From Hahella sp. HNIBRBA332 (GTDB lineage: Bacteria; Pseudomonadota; Gammaproteobacteria; Pseudomonadales; Oleiphilaceae), in the NCBI RefSeq assembly GCF_030719035.1, contig NZ_CP132203.1, positions 3,924,501 through 3,988,500 of the forward strand: DNA of 64,000 nt. Reading direction: 5' to 3'. Positions 8,326 to 18,387 of this stretch are shown piece by piece. The notes under the pieces are model-generated. The model was not told the DNA's origin and did not search any database. It worked only from the letters and a program-made list of their open reading frames with translations. The position numbers and the translations under genes were made by a program. The number at the start of each line of letters is the position of its first letter. The stretch's first letter is position 1.

Positions 8326-11199
8326 ATGAAACGCTGGGGGATAAAAGTAAAGGTCATTTTATTGACCTTGGCGCCATCGCTCACCATTGCGTTCACGTTG
8401 TCCGCAGCTTTCGTATTTACACGTTTGGACGACCTTAGCGACGTGCTCCTGGAGCGCGGCTCCGACTCCGCCCGTCACCTCGCCAACGCTGCGGAATACG
8501 GCGTTTTCACAGGAAACCGTCGTCAATTGATTGGACTGACCAACGCCGTACTGGAAGAGAAAGACATTCGTTCAGTCTCGATCTACGGGCGCCAGCGCCA
8601 GATATTGGCCCATGCCGGCCCGCGCATTCAGGAAGAGCATACGATCCCCGCCAGTTTATCCACTCAGCTTACGATTTATTCCAGTGAGGATGTGCTGCGC
8701 TTCACCGCGCCGGTCACCTTGCAAGACCTCAGTCTAAGCGAGGACGCCAACCTGCAGGAGTCCGAAGCCTCCAATGGGCTGCAGGATAATATTCTGGGGT
8801 GGGCGGTCATTGAAGTCTCCCGGGCGCCAACCCAGGTCGCCAAGTATCGGACGATTCTCTTCGCTGTCAGCGCCGTGTTCAGCGCTATTATTGTATGCAC
8901 CATCCTGGCGCTGCGCTTAAGTCGCGACCTTACCTCGCCGCTATCTCAAGTGGCGCAAGCGCTCACTCGTATAAAAGAAGGCAAACTGGATACTCGCGTC
9001 TATATAGAGGCCAGCCCCGAGCTGGCTTTACTGCAAGACGGCATCAATTCTATGGCGGAAGCGCTCGCCAAGGCGCGCAGTGAGATGCAGCAAAATATAG
9101 ATCAGGCCACGGAAGACCTGAGAGAGACCCTGGAAACCATAGAAATTCAGAACATTGAATTGGACATGGCTCGCAAGGAAGCAATTGAAGCCAGTCGAGT
9201 GAAGTCCGAGTTTCTCGCCAACATGTCCCACGAAATCCGCACACCGCTTAACGGCATCATTGGATTCACGCACCTTCTGCTGAAATCTAACTTGGGACCA
9301 CAACAACGGGACCAGCTCAACACCATTCTGAAATCGTCCGAGATCCTGCTGACGATCATCAACGACATCCTCGACTTCTCCAAAATCGAGGCAGGCAAGC
9401 TGGTGCTGGATAATACTACCGTCAATCTTCAGGAAATCGTGGAAGACGTTCTCACCATGCTCGCTCCCGGCGCCCACGAGAAAAACCTGGACTTGGCGGG
9501 CCTCGTCTATTCCGACGTGCCCAGCCACATCATGGGCGACCCACTGCGCATCAAACAAATCGTCACCAATTTGGTTAACAATGGCATTAAGTTTACCCAA
9601 AGCGGCGAAGTAGTGGTGCGTGTCATGCTGGAAGACGAATCCGATGAGCGCTCGCTTATCAAAATCACCGTCACAGACAGCGGCGTAGGCCTCTCTCGCG
9701 TTCAGCAGCAGACGCTCTTCAGCGCCTTCAGTCAGGCGGACGCGTCAACAGCCAGGCGTTTCGGCGGCACCGGCCTGGGCTTGGTTATCTCCAGACGCCT
9801 GACCGAACAAATGGGCGGTCAGATCGGCGTTGAAAGCGAGCTGGGCAAAGGGTCTACATTCTGGATCGAACTTCCCGTCGAAATCGCCCCCAATCAACCA
9901 GACAACGAACTCAACCACCGTTTGTTCGAAGGTGAGCGCGTCATCTATCTTGAGCACCAGAAGAAAACCGGGCTGGCAGTGGAACACACCCTCAATAAGT
10001 GGGGCTCCAACGTCACTCAGGTGGACAATATCAAAGATCTGGCGGACAAGGTGGAAGAGGCTCAACGCAAAGGAGAAGGCTTCGCCGTCGCCATAATCGG
10101 CCTGACCCGCCATCACTTGCGATCAAACTCATACCTGCAGACCGTGCGTAAGCTGGAATATAAACTCGACTGCCGCACACTGATACTGACGCCCACCATC
10201 GATACCGGCAACGAGGAACCGCCAATACTGACTGACGCTTCGACTTTCCTGATCAAACCGGCTTCACAGCGGCGTCTGGCGAATGCCCTTAGCTGGCTGA
10301 TCGAAGGACGTTCTGACGAAGAGGAAGCCCCATCGGCGATAACCATCAAACAGTTGAACGCCACCAGTGGCCGCAAGCCGCTGGTGTTGGCGGTGGACGA
10401 TAACCTCGCCAATCTCAAACTGGTAGAGGCCTTCCTGTTGGACCTGGGCGCCGTAGTAGAGACCGCCATGAGCGGCTACGAAGCCCTCACCAAAGCCAAG
10501 CAGAAGCGCTTTGACGTGATTTTCATGGACGTACAAATGCCCGGAATGGACGGGGTGGAAACGACAATCAAGATTCGAGAGTTCGAAGCCGGCAAACGAC
10601 GCACGCCCATTATCGCCCTCACCGCACACGCAATGTCAGAAGAACGCAAGCAGCTATTGCAAAGCGGCTTTGACGACTATCTCACCAAGCCCACCAATGA
10701 AGATGAGCTGCAGCGTATTATAGAGCGCAGAACCGGTTTCCAGCTGTCTCCACAACCATTGCTATCGCCACAGCCTGTTCGAGAGCCTGGGAAGATAAAA
10801 CCATCGGTAAAAGCCGCCACCGAGCCGTGCGTGGATATTCGCAGCTGCGTCACTCTTGCCGGAGGCAAAAAAGGCCTGGCGGAAGAGTTATTCTCCATGC
10901 TGCTTGAAAACCTGCCGGAAGAACGCAAATCTATTGAGAGCGCCTGGGAGCAGCGAGATAGAGCTGAATTACTGGAGCGCGTCCACCGCCTGCATGGAGC
11001 GACGCGATACTGTGGAGTCCCCTTGCTGCGCAACGCCGCAGCGGAATTGGAAGGACAGATCAAGCGCGACGTAGAGCCGCTGGAAACGGCTGTTTCCGCA
11101 CTTTTTGAAGAGATAGAAAGAGTGCTTTACTGGTCAGACAGGAATGACTGGCAAACAGAGTTTAGAGAATATCAGACTCAATCAGCCCCGCAGTCTTAG
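8326..11199 (+). CDS. gacS: hybrid sensor histidine kinase GacS/BarA
   Basis: Inner-membrane sensor of the Gac/Rsm cascade; it phosphorylates the response regulator GacA/UvrY, which drives the Rsm/Csr small RNAs controlling secretion, biofilm and secondary metabolism. In 957 residues: membrane segment about 10-32, periplasmic loop, second membrane segment about 172-195, HAMP, coiled coil, HisKA with MSHEIRTPLNG (His302), HATPase with DSGVGLS and GGTGLGL, a degenerate receiver, a receiver with Asp735 in FMDVQMPGMDG, and a C-terminal Hpt with HRLHG (His887). The position next to cysM is as in Pseudomonas. gacA is not in this window. Confidence 0.95.
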   Translation: MKRWGIKVKVILLTLAPSLTIAFTLSAAFVFTRLDDLSDVLLERGSDSARHLANAAEYGVFTGNRRQLIGLTNAVLEEKDIRSVSIYGRQRQILAHAGPRIQEEHTIPASLSTQLTIYSSEDVLRFTAPVTLQDLSLSEDANLQESEASNGLQDNILGWAVIEVSRAPTQVAKYRTILFAVSAVFSAIIVCTILALRLSRDLTSPLSQVAQALTRIKEGKLDTRVYIEASPELALLQDGINSMAEALAKARSEMQQNIDQATEDLRETLETIEIQNIELDMARKEAIEASRVKSEFLANMSHEIRTPLNGIIGFTHLLLKSNLGPQQRDQLNTILKSSEILLTIINDILDFSKIEAGKLVLDNTTVNLQEIVEDVLTMLAPGAHEKNLDLAGLVYSDVPSHIMGDPLRIKQIVTNLVNNGIKFTQSGEVVVRVMLEDESDERSLIKITVTDSGVGLSRVQQQTLFSAFSQADASTARRFGGTGLGLVISRRLTEQMGGQIGVESELGKGSTFWIELPVEIAPNQPDNELNHRLFEGERVIYLEHQKKTGLAVEHTLNKWGSNVTQVDNIKDLADKVEEAQRKGEGFAVAIIGLTRHHLRSNSYLQTVRKLEYKLDCRTLILTPTIDTGNEEPPILTDASTFLIKPASQRRLANALSWLIEGRSDEEEAPSAITIKQLNATSGRKPLVLAVDDNLANLKLVEAFLLDLGAVVETAMSGYEALTKAKQKRFDVIFMDVQMPGMDGVETTIKIREFEAGKRRTPIIALTAHAMSEERKQLLQSGFDDYLTKPTNEDELQRIIERRTGFQLSPQPLLSPQPVREPGKIKPSVKAATEPCVDIRSCVTLAGGKKGLAEELFSMLLENLPEERKSIESAWEQRDRAELLERVHRLHGATRYCGVPLLRNAAAELEGQIKRDVEPLETAVSALFEEIERVLYWSDRNDWQTEFREYQTQSAPQS

Positions 11200-11237
11200 C
11201 TAGATTTGGGTTCTCGCGACTCTTGCCTTGACGGTGT

Positions 11238-11954
11238 TTAGCCCTTGGAAAGCTTGAGGTAGCTGCGCATCAGCTCTCGGGAGTGTAGAGGACGACCGCC
11301 TAACAGCTCATCAATACACCGGCGCGTCATTCTCTTGGCGGCGGTAAGACTCCCAGGAACAGACCAGTCCCGGTCCGCCATCGCCAGCAGATGGCGACCT
11401 TCAATCACAACTGAGTATGGCTCTGGTATTCGACTAACGCCTTCAGTAAGGGAAAAGTAATAGGCGATATTTTTTTTCACGACATCCCCTGTAGCGCTCT
11501 CCACACAAAAGTCTACGCCAAAACCTAATTCATTCAGCAGCGTAAACTCCAGCTCCCGTATTCCAGGCTCCAGATTCGTTTGTGGAAGTGATAAGAAAGC
11601 CAGACTCGTTTTATAAGCGTCAAAAACGTCTCGACAGCTTTCCAGTGGCTGCAGCAACTTCAGCAACAACTCATTGAGGTAAAGGCCAGCATAGAGAGCT
11701 GCTCCCGCCAAGGGATAACGAAGGCTGGTGGTCTCGCATCGAATAAGGGATTTAAGTTCGCCGCGCCCTCCCAGCTCAACCTCCAGCTCGGTGAAGGGTT
11801 GCAGCGTATTTGGACCGCCTTTCCTTCGGCCGCCGCCTTTCATAACCGCGGAAGCTTTGCCGTCAGCCTCTGTAATCAGATCAACAATCTGGCTGCTTTC
11901 GCGGTACGGCCGACTATGCAGCACGTAGGCGGCCTGAAGCGAAACCCGGTGCAT
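11238..11954 (-). CDS. recO: DNA repair protein RecO
   Basis: Helps RecR load RecA on SSB-coated DNA in RecF-pathway gap repair. The 238-residue protein has an N-terminal OB fold (HSRPYRESSQIVDLIT at about 13-28; the loop KGGGRRKGG is basic) and a helical C-terminal domain. No zinc-binding four-Cys set is seen, as in E. coli RecO. It follows era by 17 bases, the usual rnc-era-recO operon. Confidence 0.95.
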   Translation of the reverse strand: MHRVSLQAAYVLHSRPYRESSQIVDLITEADGKASAVMKGGGRRKGGPNTLQPFTELEVELGGRGELKSLIRCETTSLRYPLAGAALYAGLYLNELLLKLLQPLESCRDVFDAYKTSLAFLSLPQTNLEPGIRELEFTLLNELGFGVDFCVESATGDVVKKNIAYYFSLTEGVSRIPEPYSVVIEGRHLLAMADRDWSVPGSLTAAKRMTRRCIDELLGGRPLHSRELMRSYLKLSKG

Positions 11955-11971
11955 AGCGGCCGATAATTCCG

Positions 11972-12886
11972 TTAACGGTCGTCGTAACCCAGGCTTTGCA
12001 AGGCGCGCTCGTTGTCGCTCCAGCCGGATTTTACTTTTACCCAGGTTTCCAACATGACTTTGCTTTCAAACAACTTTTCCATGTCCTTACGCGCATCGGA
12101 CCCAATACGTTTGATTCGCTCTCCTTTCTGGCCGATCACAATCTTTTTCTGGCCTTCTCTTTCCACGAGAATCAGGGCGCTAATACGTAACAATGCGCCT
12201 TCACGCTTGAATTGCTCGATTTCCACAGCAATTTCATAAGGCACTTCGTTGCCTAACTGGCGCATGACTTTCTCACGAATAATTTCCACCGCCATGAAAC
12301 GTTCGCTGCGATCAGTAATTTGATCCTCAGGGAAGAAATGAACTCCCTGCGGCAGCATTTCGTTAATAACGGCTTCCAATCGATCAATATTCAACCCACG
12401 CAGAGCGGAAAGAGGAATAATGTGCTGAAACTCACACATTTTCTGCACTTTGTCGATAAATGGCAGCAAGTCGTCTTTATTTTCCAACTTGTCCACTTTA
12501 TTGATCGCTAGTATGCGCGGGCGATTCACCTTGGCGACTTTTGACAAGACGTAGTCGTCTTCTTCCGTCCAACGCTTTCTGTCAACGACAAAAACGATCA
12601 CATCCGCATCTTTGATCGCTGAAGAGGAGGCTTTGTTCAGCACCCGATTAAGCGCTTTCTTGTCCAGCTGGTGCAGACCTGGCGTATCCACATAAATAGC
12701 CTGATAGTCACCCTCTGTCTTGATGCCCAATATCTGGTGCCGGGTAGTTTGCGGCTTCTTGGAGGTAATGCTGATCTTTTGCCCCAGTATATGATTCAGC
12801 AGGGTGGACTTGCCTACGTTCGGCCGCCCAACGATCGCCACATAACCGCAGCGGCTGTTCTCTTGCGAATTTACGTCAATACTCAC
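11972..12886 (-). CDS. era: GTPase Era, 30S ribosome assembly factor
   Basis: GTPase that binds the 3' end of 16S rRNA during 30S maturation. The 304 residues contain G1 GRPNVGKS, G3 DTPG, G4 NKVD and a C-terminal KH domain with VIGQKGERIKRIG. The start is a GTG overlapping the rnc stop (GTGA), which indicates translational coupling. Operon order rnc-era-recO. Confidence 0.97.
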   Translation of the reverse strand: MSIDVNSQENSRCGYVAIVGRPNVGKSTLLNHILGQKISITSKKPQTTRHQILGIKTEGDYQAIYVDTPGLHQLDKKALNRVLNKASSSAIKDADVIVFVVDRKRWTEEDDYVLSKVAKVNRPRILAINKVDKLENKDDLLPFIDKVQKMCEFQHIIPLSALRGLNIDRLEAVINEMLPQGVHFFPEDQITDRSERFMAVEIIREKVMRQLGNEVPYEIAVEIEQFKREGALLRISALILVEREGQKKIVIGQKGERIKRIGSDARKDMEKLFESKVMLETWVKVKSGWSDNERALQSLGYDDR

Positions 12887-13563
12887 TGATCCACTCCTAA
12901 CGCCACCAAAGCTTGCTTCGCCGCCTTCTGTTCCGCAACTCTCCGACTGCTGCCGGTCCCTTCTGTCGAGTCAGGCAGGCCGTCTATTTCACAACGTACA
13001 TGGAAAGTTTGAGCGTGCGCCTCCCCCTGCACGGAAATAACTTCGTAGCGAGGCAGATTGAGCTGACGCGCCTGCAAGTATTCCTGCAAGCGTGTCTTGG
13101 AGTCTTTCTGAGTATCTTTCAGGTTAAGCTTCTGCAAACGGGTTTCAAACCAGTTCAACACCCTGTCTGTGCAGACTTCAAAGCCTGCATCCAGATAAAT
13201 AGCCCCAATAATGGACTCCAGCGCATCAGCCAGGATAGATTCCCGGCGAAAACCACCGCTCTTCATTTCCCCCGACCCCAATCGCAGATACTCACCCAAA
13301 TCAAATTCCCTGGCGATTTCAGCCAGAGTCACTCCTTTCACCATTCTGGCGCGCAAACGACTCAACTGCCCTTCCCGCGCCTCTTCAAAACGACCAAAGA
13401 GGTAATCGGCGATAATAAAATTGAGGACAGAGTCCCCTAAAAATTCCAAGCGCTCATTATTACGACCACCGAAGCTGCGGTGGGTGAGCGCCAAAGTGAG
13501 CAAGGCAGGCTCTTTAAATGTATATCCGAGCGCACGCTGCAGTCTTTCCAGCTTAGCTGTCAC
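12883..13563 (-). CDS. rnc: ribonuclease III
   Basis: Double-strand RNA endonuclease for rRNA precursor processing and mRNA control. The 226-residue protein has the signature ERLEFLGDSVLNF at about 38-50, the second acidic site (DALESIIGAIYLD) and a C-terminal dsRBD from about 155 (KTRLQEYLQ to EQKAAKQAL). The GTG start overlaps the stop of the upstream DUF4845 gene by four bases; its own stop overlaps era. Confidence 0.97.
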   Translation of the reverse strand: MTAKLERLQRALGYTFKEPALLTLALTHRSFGGRNNERLEFLGDSVLNFIIADYLFGRFEEAREGQLSRLRARMVKGVTLAEIAREFDLGEYLRLGSGEMKSGGFRRESILADALESIIGAIYLDAGFEVCTDRVLNWFETRLQKLNLKDTQKDSKTRLQEYLQARQLNLPRYEVISVQGEAHAQTFHVRCEIDGLPDSTEGTGSSRRVAEQKAAKQALVALGVDQ

Positions 13564-13928
13564 TGATTATTGGCTTCCAATTGGTGATTAAATGAAACGA
13601 CAGCATCAATATTACTCACGATATTGGTTCGGACTTCATATATTAGCGCCACAACAACCTTTGTTTTTTCACGAGTGATTTTGATATTTTTTTTGTCAAA
13701 ATTACGCACATTGTTGACAGTGAAGTGTTTCTCTAAACGAGAGACAATCTGCTCATTTGATAGCTTGGCCAGATCAGACTCACGCTTCAGGCCATCTAAA
13801 GAAGAAGAAACCGCAAAGTCATCAAGGTATATCGGCCCTATTTTCAACCCTAAAGTGATAACAGAGATACCTATCAGCATCCAAACTAACACCATGAGAA
13901 AAGAAGCGCCCTGTTGATTCTTGCGCAT
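13560..13928 (-). CDS. DUF4845 family single-pass membrane protein
   Basis: Function unknown; 122 residues. A pilin-like start (MRKNQQGASFLMVLVWMLIGISV) gives one membrane segment at about 9-31, followed by a mixed periplasmic domain with KNIKITREKTKVVV. The family sits between lepB and rnc in many gammaproteobacteria, as here. I chose the ATG at 13928 because GGAG lies five bases upstream; an upstream in-frame GTG at 13934 overlaps that site. The resemblance to prepilin N-termini is weak and there is no clear peptidase motif. Confidence 0.85.
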   Translation of the reverse strand: MRKNQQGASFLMVLVWMLIGISVITLGLKIGPIYLDDFAVSSSLDGLKRESDLAKLSNEQIVSRLEKHFTVNNVRNFDKKNIKITREKTKVVVALIYEVRTNIVSNIDAVVSFNHQLEANNQ

Positions 13929-14010
13929 ATTCACTCCTTAGCATCCTCTTAATTAACCATTATTATTTAGAGAGTAGACATTAACTCACTGTTTTTACAC
14001 TAATGCGCAC

Positions 14011-14778
14011 TTACTGTATCGAACCGACTCGTGAAAAAGAGGGCAATGATAAGAACTTTTCCCAGTGCATCCAGATAGCGAATGCTCTGCCAACGATATT
14101 CTCATCCGGAACGAGTCCAATATAACGGCTGTCTTTACTGCGATCCCGGTTGTCGCCCATCATGAAATACTTGCCTTCCGGCACGACCCATTTGCCTTCA
14201 TGGCCGGTGTTTGGATAGTTTTCCTTAATGATACGGTGCAGTTTTTCACCCAGTTGCTCTTCATAATAGAGCTCTCTGGGAGCGCCCGCAGGCAATGCGG
14301 CGATTAGCTTTTCATCGATAGGCTGCCCATTGATGGTTAGCCGCTTGTCTTTATATTCGACCGTATCGCCAGGAACGCCGACTACACGCTTGATGTAGTT
14401 GGTAGTGTTATCTTCCGGGGTGCGAAACACCATCACATCACCCCGCTGCGGATCGCCCAAATCCAGGAACTTGTACCCTAATACAGGGACTCGTAGCCCA
14501 TAGGAATACTTGTTAACAAGGATAAAGTCGCCCACTTCCAAGGTAGGCATCATGGACTGAGACGGAATCTGGAATGGTTCAATAAGAAAGGAACGGACCA
14601 CCAACACCAAAAACAGGACCGGAAAAAAAGACCGGGAATACTCCACTACAACCGGCTCTTTGATCATCGCGTTACTTCCACCACGCGTCCTGACCTTTAC
14701 AAACAGCCAAAAGCCTAACCAAATCAGACCTGAGACCAGGGTCAGCACAACCAGAATCAAAGAGAAATCAAAGTCCAT
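14011..14778 (-). CDS. lepB: signal peptidase I
   Basis: Inner-membrane serine protease that removes Sec signal peptides. The 255 residues show two N-terminal membrane segments (about 5-27 and 50-66), the catalytic Ser in IPSQSMMPTL, the catalytic Lys in NYIKRVVGVPGD and the conserved MGDNRDRSKDSRYIG. Shorter than E. coli LepB (324) but typical of Pseudomonas relatives. It is 48 bases downstream of lepA, an old conserved pair. Confidence 0.96.
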   Translation of the reverse strand: MDFDFSLILVVLTLVSGLIWLGFWLFVKVRTRGGSNAMIKEPVVVEYSRSFFPVLFLVLVVRSFLIEPFQIPSQSMMPTLEVGDFILVNKYSYGLRVPVLGYKFLDLGDPQRGDVMVFRTPEDNTTNYIKRVVGVPGDTVEYKDKRLTINGQPIDEKLIAALPAGAPRELYYEEQLGEKLHRIIKENYPNTGHEGKWVVPEGKYFMMGDNRDRSKDSRYIGLVPDENIVGRAFAIWMHWEKFLSLPSFSRVGSIQ

Positions 14779-14826
14779 CGTTTGTCCTATTCAGTTTGTA
14801 TTTATTGCTTTCAGTCCGCAATTGTC

Positions 14827-16626
14827 TTATTTATCGACCTTCAGCACGGCGAGAAACGCGTCTTGTGGAATTTCAACGCTACCCACCTGCTTCATACGTT
14901 TCTTACCTTCTTTCTGCTTCTGCAACAGCTTTTTCTTCCGTGAAACGTCGCCGCCATAGCACTTGGCCAATACGTTCTTGCGTAAGGCCTTAACGGTAGT
15001 TCTGGATACAATCTGCCCACCAATAGCCGCTTGAATCGCCACGTCGAACATTTGACGAGGAATCAACTCTTTCATTTTTTCTGTCAGCAGACGCCCCCGC
15101 GAGGCGGCGTTGTCGCGATGAACGATAAGCGCCAGCGCATCAACTTTGTCGCCATTGATCAGAATATCCAGGCGCACCAAATTGGCGGCCTGGAAACGAA
15201 CAAAGTGGTAATCCAAAGACGCATAGCCGCGGCTTACCGATTTGAGTCGATCAAAGAAGTCCAGTACGACTTCCCCCATGGGTATTTCATAGGACAGAGC
15301 GACCTGGTTGCCCAAGAACTGCATATTCTTCTGTACGCCACGCTTTTCCACGCAAAGGGCAATGACGTTGCCAAGGTATGCCTGCGGCACAAGAATGTTG
15401 GCCTCAACGATAGGCTCACGCATTTCTTCGATAAAGCCAGGATCCGGCAACCTGGATGGGTTATCGACCTTGATGACTTCATTCTTTTTGGTCAGAACTT
15501 CATAGACTACCGTCGGCGCGGTGGTGATCAGATCCAGATCGTATTCCCGCTCCAAACGCTCCTGGATAATTTCCATATGCAGCATTCCCAGGAAGCCGCA
15601 GCGGAAGCCAAACCCCAAGGCGTCAGACGTTTCGGGTTCGAAGAATAATGACGCATCGTTAAGCGTCAACTTATCCAGAGCGTCACGGAAGTCTTCATAG
15701 TCGTCAGAGCTGACCGGGAATACGCCAGCGTATACCTGAGGTTGTACACGCTTGAATCCTGGCAAAGAAGCCACATCCGGGGTTTTCGCCAGAGTAATGG
15801 TATCGCCGACGGGAGCGCCGTGAATATCTTTAATGCCAGCAATGACATAACCCACTTCGCCCGCCTTAAGGCAGCCGGTCTCGGTACGCTTTGGTGTAAA
15901 CACGCCAATGGAAGTCACCAGTTCCTGAGTCTTGGTCGACTTGATCAGGATTTTATCGCCTTTATTCAGCGTTCCATTTTTAACCCGCACTAAGGACACA
16001 ACGCCCAAATAGTTATCAAACCAGGAGTCGATAATAAGAGCTTGCAACGGCGCGTCTGGATCGCCTTCCGGTGGCGGCACCAACTGTACAATTTGCTCCA
16101 GGCTCTCCTGGATGCCCATACCGGCTTTGGCGCTGGCTTCCACGGCGCCGGCCGCATCAATGCCTATAATCTCTTCAATTTCATGGCGCACCCGCGCCGG
16201 CTCCGCCTGCGGCAGATCCATCTTGTTCAGAATGGGAATAACTTCCAGCCCCATCTCGATGGCGGTATAGCAGTTCGCCACGGACTGCGCCTCAACGCCT
16301 TGCGCGGCGTCGACCACCAGCAATGCGCCTTCACAGGCGGCCAACGAACGAGAAACTTCATATGAGAAGTCGACGTGTCCGGGAGTATCGATAAAATTCA
16401 GCTGATAACGGGAGCCGTCTTTTGCATCGTAATAGAGCGTTACGCTCTGAGCTTTGATGGTAATGCCCCGCTCTCGCTCGATATCCATTGAGTCGAGCAC
16501 CTGTTCGGACATTTCCCGATCAGACAAACCGCCGCAATATTGAATAAAGCGGTCAGCCAAAGTGGACTTGCCATGGTCGATGTGGGCAATGATAGAAAAA
16601 TTTCTAATATGGTTGAGTTTACTCAC
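14827..16626 (-). CDS. lepA: elongation factor 4 (back-translocase LepA)
   Basis: Ribosome-associated GTPase implicated in back-translocation and 30S biogenesis. The 599 residues have the G1 motif AHIDHGKST, G3 DTPGHVDF and G4 NKMD, domain II, EF-G-like domains III and V, and the unique C-terminal domain ending in YGGDVSRKKKLLQKQKEGKKRMK. The start is a GTG at 16626, in the position at which family members begin (SKLNHIRNFSIIAHID). Upstream of lepB. Confidence 0.97.
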   Translation of the reverse strand: MSKLNHIRNFSIIAHIDHGKSTLADRFIQYCGGLSDREMSEQVLDSMDIERERGITIKAQSVTLYYDAKDGSRYQLNFIDTPGHVDFSYEVSRSLAACEGALLVVDAAQGVEAQSVANCYTAIEMGLEVIPILNKMDLPQAEPARVRHEIEEIIGIDAAGAVEASAKAGMGIQESLEQIVQLVPPPEGDPDAPLQALIIDSWFDNYLGVVSLVRVKNGTLNKGDKILIKSTKTQELVTSIGVFTPKRTETGCLKAGEVGYVIAGIKDIHGAPVGDTITLAKTPDVASLPGFKRVQPQVYAGVFPVSSDDYEDFRDALDKLTLNDASLFFEPETSDALGFGFRCGFLGMLHMEIIQERLEREYDLDLITTAPTVVYEVLTKKNEVIKVDNPSRLPDPGFIEEMREPIVEANILVPQAYLGNVIALCVEKRGVQKNMQFLGNQVALSYEIPMGEVVLDFFDRLKSVSRGYASLDYHFVRFQAANLVRLDILINGDKVDALALIVHRDNAASRGRLLTEKMKELIPRQMFDVAIQAAIGGQIVSRTTVKALRKNVLAKCYGGDVSRKKKLLQKQKEGKKRMKQVGSVEIPQDAFLAVLKVDK

Positions 16627-16758
16627 GGACTACTGTCACTCAGATTCAAAGTTGAAGGCGGCGAAATTTTAACAGCTCCGCCGAGTAAATTGCAGCGAAT
16701 TAACAAAATACCCTCAGAATTCACACCGATATTGGGAGAAACGCCGCTTTCCCTAAAA

Positions 16759-16802
16759 TAAAACGAGCAACGGCCGGGTTTCATTTAAAGAAACCCGGCC
16801 GT
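16759..16802 (-). terminator. large hairpin downstream of mucD
   Basis: A 13-bp perfect stem with arms at 16770-16782 and 16790-16802 (ACGGCCGGGTTTC and its complement) around a seven-base loop. In the minus direction the stem is followed by a T-rich stretch (GCTCGTTTTATTTT). It lies 26 bases after the mucD stop and before lepA, so it probably separates the muc cluster from lepA-lepB. Confidence 0.65.
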
Positions 16803-16827
16803 CTGCCTCGTCCAATCAGACCTGGAC

Positions 16828-18237
16828 TTACTTATTGTTCAACTTCAACACAATGAAGGCCGGGTTGCCCTGACGGATAATCAATACTGGCAGCGACTTG
16901 CCAACCGGCAGCGTCTCAACCACCTCATGGAACTGAGCCACCGTCTCGACATCTTTATTATTGATACTACTGATCACATCATTGGGCTGAATTCCCGCTG
17001 TCGCCGCAGGCCCGGGGAAGACTTGCGCCACCATGACGCCTCCCGCGACCTGCATGCTCTCTTTTTCTTCATCCGTCAGATCGCGAACCTGCAGATTCAG
17101 AGCATTATTCTGTGGCGCGGTCTGCCCTGCCGGCACGCTGGCGACGCCGTTGTCGTCGGCGGGCAACTGGCCGATTTCCACGTCAACATCCATTTCATCG
17201 CCGCGACGCACAACTTTCATTTTCGCTTTCTCTCCCGGTGAGGTCCGCCCTACCAAGTGCGGCAACTCAGAGGATAACCCAATCTCATTGCCGTTGTAGC
17301 TGACGATGACGTCGCCCGGCTGCAAGCCGGCCTTATCGGCGGGCGATCCTTTCATGACCTGCGCCACCAAGGCCCCACGCGGCTTATTCAGATTGAAGGA
17401 CTCCGCCAGATCCTTATTCACTTCCTGTATTAGCACGCCCAACCAGCCGCGCTTGACCGCGCCTGTGTCTTTCAGCTGATTCATCACATCCAGTGCAACG
17501 TCGATAGGAATTGCGAAAGAAACCCCCATGAACCCACCTGAGCGGGTATAGATCTGAGAGTTGATGCCGACAACCTCCCCTTCGAGGTTAAACAACGGCC
17601 CGCCGGAGTTGCCGGGATTGATAGCCACGTCAGTCTGAATAAAAGGCACATAGTTTTCATTCGGCAAGCTACGTCCCTTTGCACTGACAATCCCCGCCGT
17701 CACCGTATATTCAAACCCAAAAGGAGAGCCGATAGCGACCACCCATTCACCTACCTTGAGTTCAGAAGACTTGCCTAAATTTAGGACCGGCAGATCGTCA
17801 GCTTCCACTTTCAAAACCGCCAAATCCGACTTCTCATCAGATCCGATCAGCTCCGCCGTCAGCTCGCGACGATCCATAAGTCGGACAAAGATTTCATCAG
17901 CGCCCGCTACCACATGGTTGTTGGTAAGTATGTAGCCATCTTTGGATACAATGAAGCCAGATCCCGTTGACTGGGCTTCCTGCGGACCTCTGCGACGGTA
18001 TGGGTCGCCAAAGAAATGACGAAAGAATTCAGGGATCTGGTCTTGTTCAGGGCCGCCGAAATAATACTGAGCGCTATCGTCTCCGACTTTACGCACGGTG
18101 CTTATGTTTACCACCGCCGGTGAAGTTCTCTCCACCAACCCTGTGAAATCAGGTAAATCAACAGCTCCCGCCCGCATACTGACAACGGCGCTCAACCAGA
18201 CCAGCATAACCGCCGTAAATTTCTGACAAACCTTCAT
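16828..18237 (-). CDS. mucD: periplasmic serine endoprotease MucD (DegP/DegQ family)
   Basis: Periplasmic protease/chaperone for misfolded envelope proteins that restrains the AlgU response. The 469-residue protein has a signal peptide (cleavage after about residue 26, near RAGA), the trypsin-like triad in TNNHVVAG, SDLAVLKV and NPGNSGGPL, and two PDZ domains (about 255-345 and 375-465). I chose the ATG at 18237 because GTGGAG lies upstream and a signal peptide begins there; the longer frame from 18309 would bury it. Separated from rseC by 150 bases, so it may have its own promoter. Confidence 0.95.
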   Translation of the reverse strand: MKVCQKFTAVMLVWLSAVVSMRAGAVDLPDFTGLVERTSPAVVNISTVRKVGDDSAQYYFGGPEQDQIPEFFRHFFGDPYRRRGPQEAQSTGSGFIVSKDGYILTNNHVVAGADEIFVRLMDRRELTAELIGSDEKSDLAVLKVEADDLPVLNLGKSSELKVGEWVVAIGSPFGFEYTVTAGIVSAKGRSLPNENYVPFIQTDVAINPGNSGGPLFNLEGEVVGINSQIYTRSGGFMGVSFAIPIDVALDVMNQLKDTGAVKRGWLGVLIQEVNKDLAESFNLNKPRGALVAQVMKGSPADKAGLQPGDVIVSYNGNEIGLSSELPHLVGRTSPGEKAKMKVVRRGDEMDVDVEIGQLPADDNGVASVPAGQTAPQNNALNLQVRDLTDEEKESMQVAGGVMVAQVFPGPAATAGIQPNDVISSINNKDVETVAQFHEVVETLPVGKSLPVLIIRQGNPAFIVLKLNNK

Positions 18238-18387
18238 ATGCAACTCCACTTGGTTACCCAAACCACTCACGCTAATCATGGGCTTAGTCGTTTGACCCAG
18301 GCGCTCCAACCAAACGAGCCAACGCCTCTCGGCTCACATAATGGCGTCAGATTTTCTTTAGATAATTGGAACTAGGCTATACGACGC